DNA of 64,000 nt, from contig NZ_JAALXT010000003.1 in the NCBI RefSeq assembly GCF_011634775.1, positions 496,001 to 560,000 of the forward strand, read 5' to 3'. The translations under genes and the position numbers were made by a program. A model generated the notes under the pieces. It saw nothing but the letters and a program-made list of their open reading frames with translations, did not search any database and was not told the origin of the DNA. The stretch is from Thalassoroseus pseudoceratinae. Lineage in GTDB: Bacteria > Planctomycetota > Planctomycetia > Planctomycetales > Planctomycetaceae. Positions 36,114-45,536 of the stretch are shown here, in pieces. Position 1 is the first letter of the stretch. The number at the start of each line of letters is the position of its first letter.

Positions 36114-36632
36114 CTACAGATCGTTTTCGTCCAAGACGGCGATATGGGGAAGGTGACGGTAGTGATCATTGTAGTCCAGTCCGTACCCAACCACGAATTC
36201 GTCCGGAATCTGGAAACCTGTGTAATCCGGTTGGATTTCCACTTCGGTCCGCACCTTCTTCCAGAGCAACACGGCCGTTTTCAGCGTCTTCGGGGTTTGA
36301 CCTTGAAGATGTGCGACGAGTCGCTGCAGTGTTTGTCCGGTGTCCAAGATGTCATCGACGAGGAGCACATTGCGACCGGTAATATCGGGAAGCAACGAGA
36401 AATCCACGCTGAGTTCCCCAGGACGGGTTGCCGTCCCGCGATAGCTCGACGCTTGAATCAAACCGATTTGCGTCGGCGTCTCGATTTTGCGAACTAGGTC
36501 TGCGAGGAAGATCAAACTGCCGGTCAACACGCCGATGACGGTCAATGGTTCGTCGTCAGTATCGTTGGTGACCGATTTACCGAGTTCCGTCACCCGTTGG
36601 GCAATCGTCTCGGTCGACAGCAGGGTTCTCAT
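36114..36632 (-). CDS. hpt: Hypoxanthine phosphoribosyltransferase
   Basis: This purine-salvage enzyme makes IMP/GMP from hypoxanthine/guanine and PRPP. The PRPP-binding motif is VLLVDDILDTGQTL. The segment VIGVLTGSLIFLADLVRKI near residue 34 and the C-terminal FQIPDEFVVGYGLDYNDHYR match bacterial Hpt, including the purine-contacting region. From the ATG at 36632 it is 172 residues, the normal length. The frame is open to 36710, and an ATG at 36668 exists, but that extension is unlike Hpt. It stands alone, convergent with the HTH-receiver gene. Confidence 0.93.
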   Translation of the reverse strand: MRTLLSTETIAQRVTELGKSVTNDTDDEPLTVIGVLTGSLIFLADLVRKIETPTQIGLIQASSYRGTATRPGELSVDFSLLPDITGRNVLLVDDILDTGQTLQRLVAHLQGQTPKTLKTAVLLWKKVRTEVEIQPDYTGFQIPDEFVVGYGLDYNDHYRHLPHIAVLDENDL

Positions 36633-36904
36633 AAACGGACTTTCACAGGAAATCACAGTGGTCGCCATCGGGAGCCATGTCATGATATCAACATGGTGTG
36701 CCGTGACCAATTCTTCCCGGTTCGTTCAAGATGGTGGTCGGAAATCTCCCGGCGGAGGTCACGAACACAAGACCGAATCCGTACGACTCACGCTCAACGC
36801 ATTGACACATACCGATCGTTCCCGGTATCTCTGAGAAGAACTCACCCACGACATGGTAGTTTCTTGTCGAGACTCTCACGGTCCGCGAAGCGCGATCCAT
36901 CGGG

Positions 36905-39900
36905 ATGGTTGCTATGAGATGTTTTTTGCTAATAGGTTTGGTCTGCGGGTTGGTCTCGACTGACATCGAGGCGAACGATGCCACCAAGCTCGAATTCTTC
37001 GAAACGAAAATTCGGCCGGTGCTCGTCGAGCATTGCACCGGTTGTCATAACAGTTTCGACAAGAAAAAAGGCGGGTTAGCGCTTGATTATCGTCAAGCCA
37101 TGTTGGACGGCGGTGATTCGGGAGATCTAATCGTCCCTGGGAAACCTGAAGACAGTGTTTTGCTTTGGGCGCTTCAGCACAAGAATGGCTACGAAATGCC
37201 TGCGAATGCGCCGCAATTGGATCAGTCAATCATCGACGATTTCACAGAGTGGATTCGAACCGGCGCGTATGATCCGCGATTGACCAAACCGGAGAAAGAC
37301 GATCTTCGTTCGAAACGAGCTTGGCCGGACATTCGTCGGGAACGCGAACAATGGTGGTCGTTCCAGCCGGTGAAAAAGCCAGCAGTTCCGAGTGTTGCGA
37401 ATGCGGAGTGGTCCACGTCGCCGATTGATCGGTTCGTGTTCGCCGAAATGGACGAAGCCGGTTTGTCACCGCAGCCGTTGGCCGATCCAGCAACGATGAT
37501 TCGCCGGGTTCACTTGATCCTCACGGGTTTGCCCCCCACGCCGAAGCGAACCGCCGAGTTTCTTGCGGCCCCCTCGGACGCCGCATATCAGAAGTTGGTC
37601 GATGAGTTGCTCGACTCGCCGGCGTTCGGTGAACGGTGGGCAAGGCATTGGATGGATTGGTACCGTTACGCCGAAACGCATGGAAGCGAAGGCGATCCCC
37701 CAATCCCGTTTGCGAGTGAATATCGAGACTATTTGATTCGGGCGTTGAATTCCGATGTTCCGTACGATCAGCTTCTCAAAGAGCATTTGGCTGGCGATCT
37801 GCTGGAGAATCCGCGGCTCAATCGCGAACTGCAACTCAACGAATCTGCCATTGGACCGGCTCACTTGCGAATGGTACCGCATGGGTTTGGCGTGACAGAT
37901 GCGTATGGTGAGCAAATCACCTTTACCGACAACCAAATTGATGTCATCTCGAAGGCGATGTTGGGTGTCACGGTTTCGTGCGCCCGGTGTCACAATCACA
38001 AATTCGATCCGATCAGTCAAAAGGATTTCTACCGGTTATTCGGTGTGATGATCAGCAGTCGTCCGTCGACAGTGTTGATCGACACGCCAGCGAAACTCGC
38101 CACGAACAAAGACGAAATTACGGAACTCAAGAAATCGATTCGGCAGAATCTAAGCGATCATTGGCTATCGGAAGTCGATGAACTGCCGAACCGCTTGAAA
38201 GCGATCGAAAAGCAGCTGGAGAAAGTTGACGCTGTTCGAGACCCGCTTGGTCTTTGGGCAAAATTGAAGGATGCGAACCCCGACGAATTCTCAAATCGAC
38301 TAGCCGAACTCAATGCTCGACAAATCCAAATCGAAAAACAGTCCGCCACCGCGATTGCCCAGGCCGACATTTACATTGATCTTCGTGATCCAAACCAGGT
38401 GAATCAGTGGTTCAGTAGCGGAAATGGGACGACATCGGTCGTTAGCCCAAGTGGTTCATTTGCGTTGCAACCCAACGGCACCGAGGTTGTTCGTGGTATC
38501 TATCCGCGGGGCATCTATTCCCATCTCATCTCCGATAAACACGCCGCTGTTTTGAGTTCCGCGAATGTGGTTTCCAAGGGGAAAGCGACGTGGGTGCGGG
38601 TCGCCGGGGAACATGCACGTCTGCGGGTACCGATTCGGAATTATCCACTCACGCACGGGGGATTGCACCCCGAGACGCCGATCGAGAACCTACCCAGTCT
38701 CAGCTGGCAGCCCACGCAACGCAAATGGAGTTATTGGCTTGGCGAGAAGGTGCACTACGAGTTGCGGACGTCGAAAGACGTGATTCCCCGACCGGGTGGG
38801 TCAGACCGGTCATGGTTTGGCGTGACCGAAATCTTTGCCGGAGAGAATCCACCGCCAGCACTTGGGGCATCTTTGTTGCGAGTTGGCGACGATGTCACTT
38901 CAATCGAGGATCAAGCGACGTTACTGCAAGCCTACCAGGCGGCCATTCGCAAAGTTGTCTCGAAGTGGAAGGCTGAAGAAATCACGGATGCGGAAGCAGA
39001 GTTTCTCGATCGGTTTGTCCGTCTGGGCTTAGTGTCAAATCAGTTGGAGTCGTTGCCGACCCCGTTGCAAAACGGTGTTGGTCGATATCGGCAACTCGAA
39101 GCCGCGATTCCCGTAACACGCCGTGCCCCCGGTGTGCTCGACGCCGCACCGGTTTCCCAGCCGTTGCTCGTGCGGGGAAACCAGAGCCAAGAGGCGGAAG
39201 CGGTGCCTCATCAATTCTTGGAAGCCTTTTCAGAAGAACCATTCTCACAGGATCGACCGGCTCGTTTGCAACTGGCCGAGTCAATCGTGAGTCCCGAAAA
39301 CCCGTTGACATCACGACTTCTCATCAACCGCTTATGGGCTTACTGTTTTGGACGTGGCATTGTTTCCTCGGTCGATAACTTCGGTCGGCTCGGCAGCGAA
39401 CCGACGCACCCCGAATTGCTCGATTTCCTGGCGGTAGATTTCCAAGAAAATGGCTGGTCGATCAAGCGGACGCTCCGGAAAATGGTGACCAGTCGAGCAT
39501 TTCGGATTGCGAATTCCGCACCACCGCAAACGCTGGAACGTGACCCCGATAACAAATGGCTTTCGTTCTACCGACCTCGGCGACTCGACGCGGAAGCCAT
39601 CTACGATTCCATTGGGCAGTTAGCGGGGGATCAGCGTCGGGCGGTGCAGCTCCCGATTGTTCGGAATCGGCTGGATCCGTTTCTGAGCGTCTTCAACGCC
39701 CCGGTTCCGGTATCGACGGTTGGAGCACGAACCCACACCGATGTGCCCGCTCAGTATCTGGCACTCATGAACGGCTCGCGTGTCGAGAACGCCGCCAACG
39801 TCTGGTCCCAACGCATTCAGAAGAATGATGCTCTCTCAACACCGGCCGAAAAAATCACGGAGATGTTTCACCAAGTCTATGCCCGTGATCCCTTTGCAGA

Positions 39901-40924
39901 GGAATTGAGACTCTTAGAGAAATACCGAAACAGACGGCATCATTTGGAATCCGAAGCTGCGGTGTTGGTCCAACAAATTGGGCGACAAAAAACAAATCTC
40001 AATAGCGCTCGGAAAGATTGGCAACAATGGGTGAAACCATTTCGCGTCTCGCATGAAGTCACCTTGAATTCCGCTGATACAGTTGATCTTCAACCGATCG
40101 CTTCCTGGGATTTTGAAAATGACGCGACCGATTCGATCGGTGGTCTCAAAGGTCGATTGGTCGGCAATGCCCGAATCGAAAACGGTTCGCTCGTCCTCAA
40201 CGGAGGGTTTCTAGCATCTGAACCGCTTCCCAAACCGCTGCGTGCAAAAACGCTGGAGGTGTTGGTGCAACTGGACGGGTTGGATCAACGCGGCGGTGGT
40301 GCCATGTCGGTTCAAACGCTCGATGGCAGCGTGTTCGATTCCATTGTCTACGCTGAAGCCGTCCCGCGACGCTGGTTAGCCGGCAGCGATCATTTTCGAC
40401 GGACAATCCCCCTCCAGGGCACGCCCGAAACAGATGCCGACCGAGAGCCGGTTCACATCGTTTTGGTCTACGAGGCCGACGGAACGATTCGCAGTTATCG
40501 CAACGGCGAGACATACGCGAAACCGTATCGCAAAACCAATCTGTTCGACTACTCCGCAGGTGAGTTCCAGGTTCTGTTCGGATTACGGCACGGAACGGGA
40601 CCGAATGCCAGTCGACTTCTTACGGGTCGCATCGAAGCCGCCCGGTTGTACGATCGTGCTTTGACTGAAGACGAAGTTCGAGTGGCTTCCAAGACGATCC
40701 CCGGTAGCGGTCCCACCGACGCCGACATCTTCGCCGGTTTGACACCGTCTCAGCAAGAAACTTGGAAGGCCAAACGCTCGACCTTGGACCACCTTCAGGA
40801 CAAGCTGACTCAACTAGAGAAGCAACTTGTGGAATTGCGAAGCAGTCCTCTTTTGCGAAATGACGGCTACTACGCGATCGCCCATGCTTTGCTGAATTCC
40901 AAGGAGTTTCTTTATGTTCCGTGA
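36905..40924 (+). CDS. Secreted PSCyt1-DUF1549-DUF1553 protein with a nested LamG domain
   Basis: This 1339-residue planctomycete protein has a signal peptide followed by a cytochrome-like domain with a heme motif CTGCH (~residues 44-48; VLVEHCTGCHNSFDKKKGG). The DUF1549 domain at ~165-390 has a second CxxCH (VSCARCHNHKFDPIS). The DUF1553 domain begins near residue 800 (SPENPLTSRLLINRLWAY) and ends at the extreme C-terminus (AHALLNSKEFLYV). A LamG/concanavalin-like sandwich at ~1060-1250 (IASWDFENDATDSIGGLKG) appears to be inserted before the last helix of DUF1553. Its end overlaps the DUF1501 start by 11 bp, the usual pairing, suggesting that the two exported proteins work together. The biochemical role is not established. 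An ATG at 36914 is an equally good start. Confidence 0.92.
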   Translation: MVAMRCFLLIGLVCGLVSTDIEANDATKLEFFETKIRPVLVEHCTGCHNSFDKKKGGLALDYRQAMLDGGDSGDLIVPGKPEDSVLLWALQHKNGYEMPANAPQLDQSIIDDFTEWIRTGAYDPRLTKPEKDDLRSKRAWPDIRREREQWWSFQPVKKPAVPSVANAEWSTSPIDRFVFAEMDEAGLSPQPLADPATMIRRVHLILTGLPPTPKRTAEFLAAPSDAAYQKLVDELLDSPAFGERWARHWMDWYRYAETHGSEGDPPIPFASEYRDYLIRALNSDVPYDQLLKEHLAGDLLENPRLNRELQLNESAIGPAHLRMVPHGFGVTDAYGEQITFTDNQIDVISKAMLGVTVSCARCHNHKFDPISQKDFYRLFGVMISSRPSTVLIDTPAKLATNKDEITELKKSIRQNLSDHWLSEVDELPNRLKAIEKQLEKVDAVRDPLGLWAKLKDANPDEFSNRLAELNARQIQIEKQSATAIAQADIYIDLRDPNQVNQWFSSGNGTTSVVSPSGSFALQPNGTEVVRGIYPRGIYSHLISDKHAAVLSSANVVSKGKATWVRVAGEHARLRVPIRNYPLTHGGLHPETPIENLPSLSWQPTQRKWSYWLGEKVHYELRTSKDVIPRPGGSDRSWFGVTEIFAGENPPPALGASLLRVGDDVTSIEDQATLLQAYQAAIRKVVSKWKAEEITDAEAEFLDRFVRLGLVSNQLESLPTPLQNGVGRYRQLEAAIPVTRRAPGVLDAAPVSQPLLVRGNQSQEAEAVPHQFLEAFSEEPFSQDRPARLQLAESIVSPENPLTSRLLINRLWAYCFGRGIVSSVDNFGRLGSEPTHPELLDFLAVDFQENGWSIKRTLRKMVTSRAFRIANSAPPQTLERDPDNKWLSFYRPRRLDAEAIYDSIGQLAGDQRRAVQLPIVRNRLDPFLSVFNAPVPVSTVGARTHTDVPAQYLALMNGSRVENAANVWSQRIQKNDALSTPAEKITEMFHQVYARDPFAEELRLLEKYRNRRHHLESEAAVLVQQIGRQKTNLNSARKDWQQWVKPFRVSHEVTLNSADTVDLQPIASWDFENDATDSIGGLKGRLVGNARIENGSLVLNGGFLASEPLPKPLRAKTLEVLVQLDGLDQRGGGAMSVQTLDGSVFDSIVYAEAVPRRWLAGSDHFRRTIPLQGTPETDADREPVHIVLVYEADGTIRSYRNGETYAKPYRKTNLFDYSAGEFQVLFGLRHGTGPNASRLLTGRIEAARLYDRALTEDEVRVASKTIPGSGPTDADIFAGLTPSQQETWKAKRSTLDHLQDKLTQLEKQLVELRSSPLLRNDGYYAIAHALLNSKEFLYVP

Positions 40925-42326
40925 CACAGCGAATCGCCGCGATTTTCTGAAGCTAACCGCCGCCGGTGTAGGCGGTTGGGCAGCGTCTGGTCTGATCAAC
41001 TCCACGCAAGGGGCACCGGCTGGACCCACGGTATTGCACCACCCGGCGAAGGCTGAGTCGGTGATTTTGCTTTACATGTCGGGCGGGGTCTCGCATGTGG
41101 ATTCGTTCGATCCCAAGCCAATGCTGAAGCAGATGCATGGGCAGCCCATGCCTGGTCGCGTCGAACGCACACAGTTCGACAACGTCGGCAAAATTCAGCA
41201 GTCCTATTGGGAGAGTCAAAAGTATGGCGAGTCGGGAATCGAGATGACCAATCTCTTCCCGAAGATCGCCGCCCAGGCCGATGACTTGGCGATCGTGCGT
41301 GCGATGACGGCCAACTTCTCCGAACATGCCCAAGCCAATTTTTTCTTCCACACCGGGTTTCCATTTCTCGGTCATCCCAGCGCGGGAGCCTGGGTGGCTT
41401 ACGGTCTGGGATCGAAAAACGCCACATTACCCCCGTATGTGGTGCTGAAAACCGACACCTGCGGCATTCCTCATGGTGGAGTCAGTTTGTTCGGCAACGG
41501 TTTCTTGCCCGCCAACACCGGCGGTTCGATCTTCAATCTGACCAATAAAAACGCCGTTCCGAACATCACCCCGAGCGTCGCTCGTGAACAACAGCGCGTC
41601 GCGCTTGATGCCATTCGACAGTTGGATCGGGGGTTTGCGAATCGAGTGGCGGTCGAGCAAGCCGTGATGGATTGTGTCGCCAATGCAGAAACCGCATTCG
41701 AAATGCAGCAAGCCGTCCCCGAACTGACAGACATCACCCACGAGCCGCAGCACATTCATGAACTCTACGGTGTCACAGACAAAAACCCTCACACGGCTCA
41801 ATATGGTCGCCAATGCTTGATGGCCCGACGACTGGTCGAACGCGGCGTGCGGTTTGTGGAATTGTCGTGTAGTAGCGTTCGGATCGGTGCTGGAAACGAT
41901 GCGAACCCTTGGGACCAACATGGTGACATCAAACGTGGCCACGGAGCGATGGCCGAGCAAGTCGATCGTCCGATTGCTGCATTACTACGAGATCTCAAGC
42001 AACGCGGATTGCTGGAATCCACGCTCGTCGTCTTCGCAGGTGAGTTTGGCCGGGCTCCGTTCGCTCAAGGGAACGGTCGAGACCATAATCCCTTCGGATT
42101 CAGTCTGTGGCTGGCGGGTGGTGGTCTTAAGGGAGGCGTTGTGCATGGGGCAACTGACGAATTCGGCTACCATGCCATCGAAAATAACGCCACAATCTAC
42201 GATCTCTGGGCCACTGTCTTGCATCAGTTAGGAATCGATCACGAACGGCTGACATATCGCTACAGCGGTCGCGACATGAGACTTACGGATGTTCACGGTT
42301 TCGTGTGGAGAGATATTCTTGGGTAG
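40914..42326 (+). CDS. DUF1501 (sulfatase-like) protein with a Tat signal
   Basis: The N-terminus NRRDFLKLTAAGVGG is a twin-arginine export signal, so the protein is probably exported folded with its cofactor. The body is an alkaline-phosphatase/sulfatase-like fold of the DUF1501 family: LLYMSGGVSHVDSFDPKP, DANPWDQHGDIKRGHG, STLVVFAGEFGRAPF and GRDHNPFGFSLWLAGGG. The histidines and aspartates in these motifs are likely metal ligands. It has 470 residues, the usual length. Translation is coupled to the upstream gene by an 11-bp overlap. The substrate is unknown for the family. Confidence 0.92.
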   Translation: MFRDTANRRDFLKLTAAGVGGWAASGLINSTQGAPAGPTVLHHPAKAESVILLYMSGGVSHVDSFDPKPMLKQMHGQPMPGRVERTQFDNVGKIQQSYWESQKYGESGIEMTNLFPKIAAQADDLAIVRAMTANFSEHAQANFFFHTGFPFLGHPSAGAWVAYGLGSKNATLPPYVVLKTDTCGIPHGGVSLFGNGFLPANTGGSIFNLTNKNAVPNITPSVAREQQRVALDAIRQLDRGFANRVAVEQAVMDCVANAETAFEMQQAVPELTDITHEPQHIHELYGVTDKNPHTAQYGRQCLMARRLVERGVRFVELSCSSVRIGAGNDANPWDQHGDIKRGHGAMAEQVDRPIAALLRDLKQRGLLESTLVVFAGEFGRAPFAQGNGRDHNPFGFSLWLAGGGLKGGVVHGATDEFGYHAIENNATIYDLWATVLHQLGIDHERLTYRYSGRDMRLTDVHGFVWRDILG

Positions 42327-42387
42327 CAGTTTGCAAAAAAATGATGGTTTTTCCCTGGACTCTTTCGGGATTCAAAACCTCTCTGGC

Positions 42388-42415
42388 TTGCAACCCCAGA
42401 TTGGGTGGCTACAAT
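42388..42415 (+). promoter_or_regulatory. Predicted promoter of the rpsP operon
   Basis: TTGCAA (42388-42393), 16 nt, TACAAT (42410-42415), about 80 bp before the rpsP start, in a short AT-rich intergenic region. Confidence 0.6.
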
Positions 42416-42497
42416 CGTCGTTTTGGTTACACGGCGGAAAATTCGTGCGAAATACGAATCCATTCGCCAACGTGCGTTTTTCAATGAGGAGTGAAGC

Positions 42498-42896
42498 GTG
42501 GCAGTTCGCATTCGGATGAAGCGGATGGGACGCCGCCATCGGCCGTTCTATCGCATCTGTGTGATGGATGCGCGGCGGCCGCGTGACGGCAAAGCGATTG
42601 AGGAGATCGGCTTCTACGATCCGATGGTTCGTGAAAAGAACGAACGGGTTCGGATGGACTTGGAACGCGTTGATCACTGGTTGGGCGTTGGTGCTCAGCC
42701 TAGTGAAAAGGTCGCTGTTCTGATCAAGAAGCTACGAGAAGACAATTGGGGTGAAGCTGCTGCTCCGCCTCCAATGACGCCTCCCAAAGCACCGCCGGAA
42801 CCAGAGCCAGTAGCCGAAAGCTCGGAAGAGTCTGCGGAAGGTGCCGAGGCTCCCGCTGAAGGTGCGGCCGAAGAAGGCGAATCGTCCGAAGGCTAG
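42498..42896 (+). CDS. rpsP: Small ribosomal subunit protein bS16 with a C-terminal extension
   Basis: The first ~85 residues match S16: VRIRMKRMGRRHRPFYRI, then DARRPRDGKAIEEIGFYDP and WLGVGAQPSEKV. S16 is an early-binding small-subunit protein needed for 30S assembly. The protein is 132 residues, ~45 longer than usual. The extension is Pro/Glu/Ala-rich and strongly acidic (PPEPEPVAESSEESAEGAE) and is probably disordered. The start is a GTG with GAGGAG nearby. It opens the conserved rpsP-trmD-rplS order. Confidence 0.95.
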   Translation: MAVRIRMKRMGRRHRPFYRICVMDARRPRDGKAIEEIGFYDPMVREKNERVRMDLERVDHWLGVGAQPSEKVAVLIKKLREDNWGEAAAPPPMTPPKAPPEPEPVAESSEESAEGAEAPAEGAAEEGESSEG

Positions 42897-42923
42897 GCTG
42901 TAGCGGCAGGTGAGTGTGCGGTC

Positions 42924-43619
42924 ATGCGGTTCGATGTGCTGACATTGTTTCCGGAAATGTTCGCCGGTTATCTGTCAAATGGCTTGTTGCGATTGGCGAT
43001 TGAACGCGGTCTCGTCGATATCCAGTTGTGGAACTTTCGAGACTGGGCGAAAGGTCAGCGTCGGAATGTCGATGACCGTCCCTATGGTGGCGGTCCTGGC
43101 ATGTTGTTGTCGTGCGATCCGATTTATCAATGCGTTGAGTCGGTTCAGGCAGAATCTGACGAGCCAGGTCAGTTGGTTATGTTGACCCCTCAAGGGCGAC
43201 CGTTGAAACAGTCGGTTGTTCGCGAGTTGTCAGAGTACAAGCGGCTTTTGCTGTTGTGTGGTCGGTACGAGGGGTTCGACGAACGTGTTCGGGTTGGTTT
43301 GAAGCCGATGGAGATTTCCGTCGGGGACTTTATTGCCAACGGTGGCGAAGTTCCATCGATGTTGTTGATCGATACGGTGATTCGGCTGATTCCGGGCGTG
43401 TTGGGTGAAGAAACAAGCAGTCAGTTCGAGTCTTTCGCTGACGAGGGGCTCTTGGAGTACCCGCAGTACACTCGGCCTCGTGAATTTCGAGGCATGAGTG
43501 TGCCAGAAGTGTTGCTCAACGGTAATCATCAGGAAATTGAAGACTGGCGGCGGGATCAAAGCCGACTCCGTACACAAGAGCGGCGAAGTGATTTGATTGA
43601 CGGTTCGGCTGGTTCTTAG
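42924..43619 (+). CDS. trmD: tRNA (guanine-N1-)-methyltransferase
   Basis: TrmD methylates G37 of tRNAs, preventing frameshifting. The protein has the SPOUT-type knot: FDVLTLFPEMFAGYLSNGLL at the start, DDRPYGGGPGMLL, the SAM-binding knot around LLLCGRYEGFDERVR and EISVGDFIANGGEVPSMLLI, and a C-terminal helical tRNA-binding domain with PQYTRPREFRGMSVPEVLL. It has 231 residues, the normal length. It lies 27 nt after rpsP and 53 nt before rplS, the universal order. rimM, often between rpsP and trmD, is absent here. Confidence 0.96.
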   Translation: MRFDVLTLFPEMFAGYLSNGLLRLAIERGLVDIQLWNFRDWAKGQRRNVDDRPYGGGPGMLLSCDPIYQCVESVQAESDEPGQLVMLTPQGRPLKQSVVRELSEYKRLLLLCGRYEGFDERVRVGLKPMEISVGDFIANGGEVPSMLLIDTVIRLIPGVLGEETSSQFESFADEGLLEYPQYTRPREFRGMSVPEVLLNGNHQEIEDWRRDQSRLRTQERRSDLIDGSAGS

Positions 43620-43672
43620 TTTTTGTTTGTTCAAGCGATTAAGTTCGTATTTAGTAGCGAGAAGCGTGAGTC

Positions 43673-44035
43673 ATGCAAAACCCTCTTCTAGACGCGGCCG
43701 AGAAGGATAGCCTTCGCGACGAACCGCTTGAATTTGAAATCGGTGATTCTGTTGACGTCCACCTGAAGATCTTGGAAGGGACCAAAGAGCGAATCCAAGT
43801 CTTCAGTGGTGTGGTGATCGCCCGTCGTGGCGAAGGCACCCGCGAGATGTTCACGGTTCGTCGAATCGTTGTTGGGGAAGGCGTCGAACGGACCTTCCCA
43901 GTCAATTCGCCAAAAATCGAGAAGCTGGAAGTCAAGCGACACGGTGTTGTCCGCCGTGCGAAGCTGTTCTATCTTCGTGATCGCGTCGGGAAAGCCACTC
44001 GTTTGGCCGAGCGTCGTCCTGCTAAGAAGAAGTAG
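43673..44035 (+). CDS. rplS: Large ribosomal subunit protein bL19
   Basis: L19 lies at the 30S-50S interface. The sequence contains the family core [33 protein letters not shown] and [17 protein letters not shown], then [19 protein letters not shown]. At 120 residues it is the usual length. The yraN start follows 2 nt after its stop codon, so the two are probably co-translated. Confidence 0.96.
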   Translation: MQNPLLDAAEKDSLRDEPLEFEIGDSVDVHLKILEGTKERIQVFSGVVIARRGEGTREMFTVRRIVVGEGVERTFPVNSPKIEKLEVKRHGVVRRAKLFYLRDRVGKATRLAERRPAKKK

Positions 44036-44037
44036 TC

Positions 44038-44418
44038 GTGCGGCAGTGGCTCAGCCGCTGGTTGGGTGACCGTGGAGAACGACGTGCCGCCCGTTTTCTC
44101 CGCAAACAGGGACTTAAGATTGTCGCCCGCCAGTACCGGAATCGGTTCGGCGAGATCGACATCATCGCACGCGATGCCGATCGACTTGTGTTTGTCGAGG
44201 TGAAAACGTGGCGGGCTGCCGAAGGCGGCTCGCCATCAGATGCGGTCGATCTCGATAAACAGCGACGTTTGTCCCGAAGTGCCGCTGCCTATCTCAAACG
44301 GCGCGGCCTGTACGGTCGCCAGCCGGTTCGCTTCGATGTTGTCGGGATTGTCTGGCCCGACGATGCAGAGCCAACAATCACCTGGTATCGGAATGCGTTC
44401 GAGTCGACTGTCGCCTAA
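44038..44418 (+). CDS. yraN: YraN/UPF0102-family nuclease-like protein
   Basis: This small protein has a restriction-endonuclease-like fold. GERRAARFLRKQGLKIVARQ is followed by RNRFGEIDIIARDADRLVFV and EVKTWR, giving the E..D..ExK pattern of the PD-(D/E)xK superfamily. Its role is not firmly known; related proteins are linked to DNA processing. It has 126 residues, normal length, and starts with GTG 2 nt after rplS. Presence in the ribosomal cluster near RNase H or trmD genes is common in bacteria. Confidence 0.88.
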   Translation: MRQWLSRWLGDRGERRAARFLRKQGLKIVARQYRNRFGEIDIIARDADRLVFVEVKTWRAAEGGSPSDAVDLDKQRRLSRSAAAYLKRRGLYGRQPVRFDVVGIVWPDDAEPTITWYRNAFESTVA

Positions 44419-44470
44419 ACCCATTATGGCTAATCTCGACGTCTCCTGAATTTCTCGGAGCAATTGACGG

Positions 44471-45502
44471 ATGAAAATTGGTCTGGTGGGATATCAAGGC
44501 GGTGGTAAGAGCACGGTTTTTGAGTTGCTCACGGGAATTGCACCCGATATTGCCAAAGCCCACACTGGTCAGGTCGGTGTTGCCGACGTTCCTGACGAAC
44601 GCTTCGATCGCTTGGTCGCTCACTATAATCCCAAGAAGATTGTGCCCGCGCGGATCGAGTTGTTCGATACGCCCGGTCTCAGTCGGGATAGCCAAGAATC
44701 GAACGGCCAGCGTCTCGGAATTATCCGTGAGGCGGCGGCGCTAGTACAGGTTGTGGGTGTCTTTGCAGGAGCCGACCCCGTTGCCGAAGTTCAGGCCTTC
44801 GAGGAAGACCTGATTCTCGCCGATTTGCAAGTCGTGACGAATCGGATTGAGCGGCTGAAAAAAGATTCCGCGAAACCTCGCCCCGATCGCGATGAACTCC
44901 AAGAAGAATTGGAAGCCTTGCAGCCGATTGCCGAACGGTTGCAAGATGTCCAACCGATTCGTGAGATGGAATTCACGGAAAAGCAAGAAAAGGCAGCCCG
45001 GGCGTTTTCTTTGCTGAGTCGCAAGAAGCAACTCGTGGTGCTGAACACGGCTGACAGCGAAGTTCCGGAAGACGCGATTGTGGAGATTGAGAAACTCGGA
45101 CCGCGTGCGATTGCAGCACCGTTCGGTTTGGAGTTGGAAGTATCCGAACTTTCACCCGACGAGCGTGCCGAGTTTGCGGATGAAATGGGACTTGGTGAAC
45201 CCAGTCGTGGCAAACTGCTGCGAATGATCTTTGAAGTCACCGACCAGATCACGTTTTACACGTCAGGCGAGAAAGAAGTTCACGCCTGGTTGCTCAAACG
45301 TGGGTCGAGCGTATTGGAAGCCGCTCATTCGATTCATAGTGACCTTGCTCGCGGATTCGTGCGTGCGGAAGTTTGGCAAGCCGATGACCTGCTGAAACTT
45401 GGTTCCGAACGCGAGTTGAAGGCAGCGGGTTTGAATCACGTTGAAGGCAAAGAGTACATCGTCCAAGACGGTGACGAAATCTTCATCCGCTCTGGTGTGT
45501 AA
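44471..45502 (+). CDS. YchF/DRG-like GTPase with a divergent P-loop
   Basis: This 343-residue P-loop GTPase resembles the YchF/Obg group: KIGLVGYQGGGKSTVFELL (G1), IELFDTPGLSRDSQESNG (G3), VVLNTADSEVPEDA at the G4 position, and a C-terminal TGS/DUF933-like domain with QITFYTSGEKEVHAWLLKRG, DLARGFVRAEVW and GKEYIVQDGDEIFIRSG. The P-loop differs from the usual GLPNVGKST of YchF, and the G4 position lacks NKxD, as YchF itself does, giving possible ATP preference. Its place at the end of the rpsP cluster suggests a ribosome-linked role. The family assignment is good; the exact orthology is not certain. Confidence 0.82.
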   Translation: MKIGLVGYQGGGKSTVFELLTGIAPDIAKAHTGQVGVADVPDERFDRLVAHYNPKKIVPARIELFDTPGLSRDSQESNGQRLGIIREAAALVQVVGVFAGADPVAEVQAFEEDLILADLQVVTNRIERLKKDSAKPRPDRDELQEELEALQPIAERLQDVQPIREMEFTEKQEKAARAFSLLSRKKQLVVLNTADSEVPEDAIVEIEKLGPRAIAAPFGLELEVSELSPDERAEFADEMGLGEPSRGKLLRMIFEVTDQITFYTSGEKEVHAWLLKRGSSVLEAAHSIHSDLARGFVRAEVWQADDLLKLGSERELKAAGLNHVEGKEYIVQDGDEIFIRSGV

Positions 45503-45525
45503 CTGACCGAAAGGCTGTCGGTCAG
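45503..45525. terminator. Hairpin between convergent GTPase and ruvA genes
   Basis: CTGACCGA (45503-45510) and TCGGTCAG (45518-45525) form a perfect 8-bp stem with a 7-nt loop immediately after the GTPase stop codon. No U-run follows, so its strength is uncertain. Confidence 0.55.
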
Positions 45526-45536
45526 AGTCGATCGGC

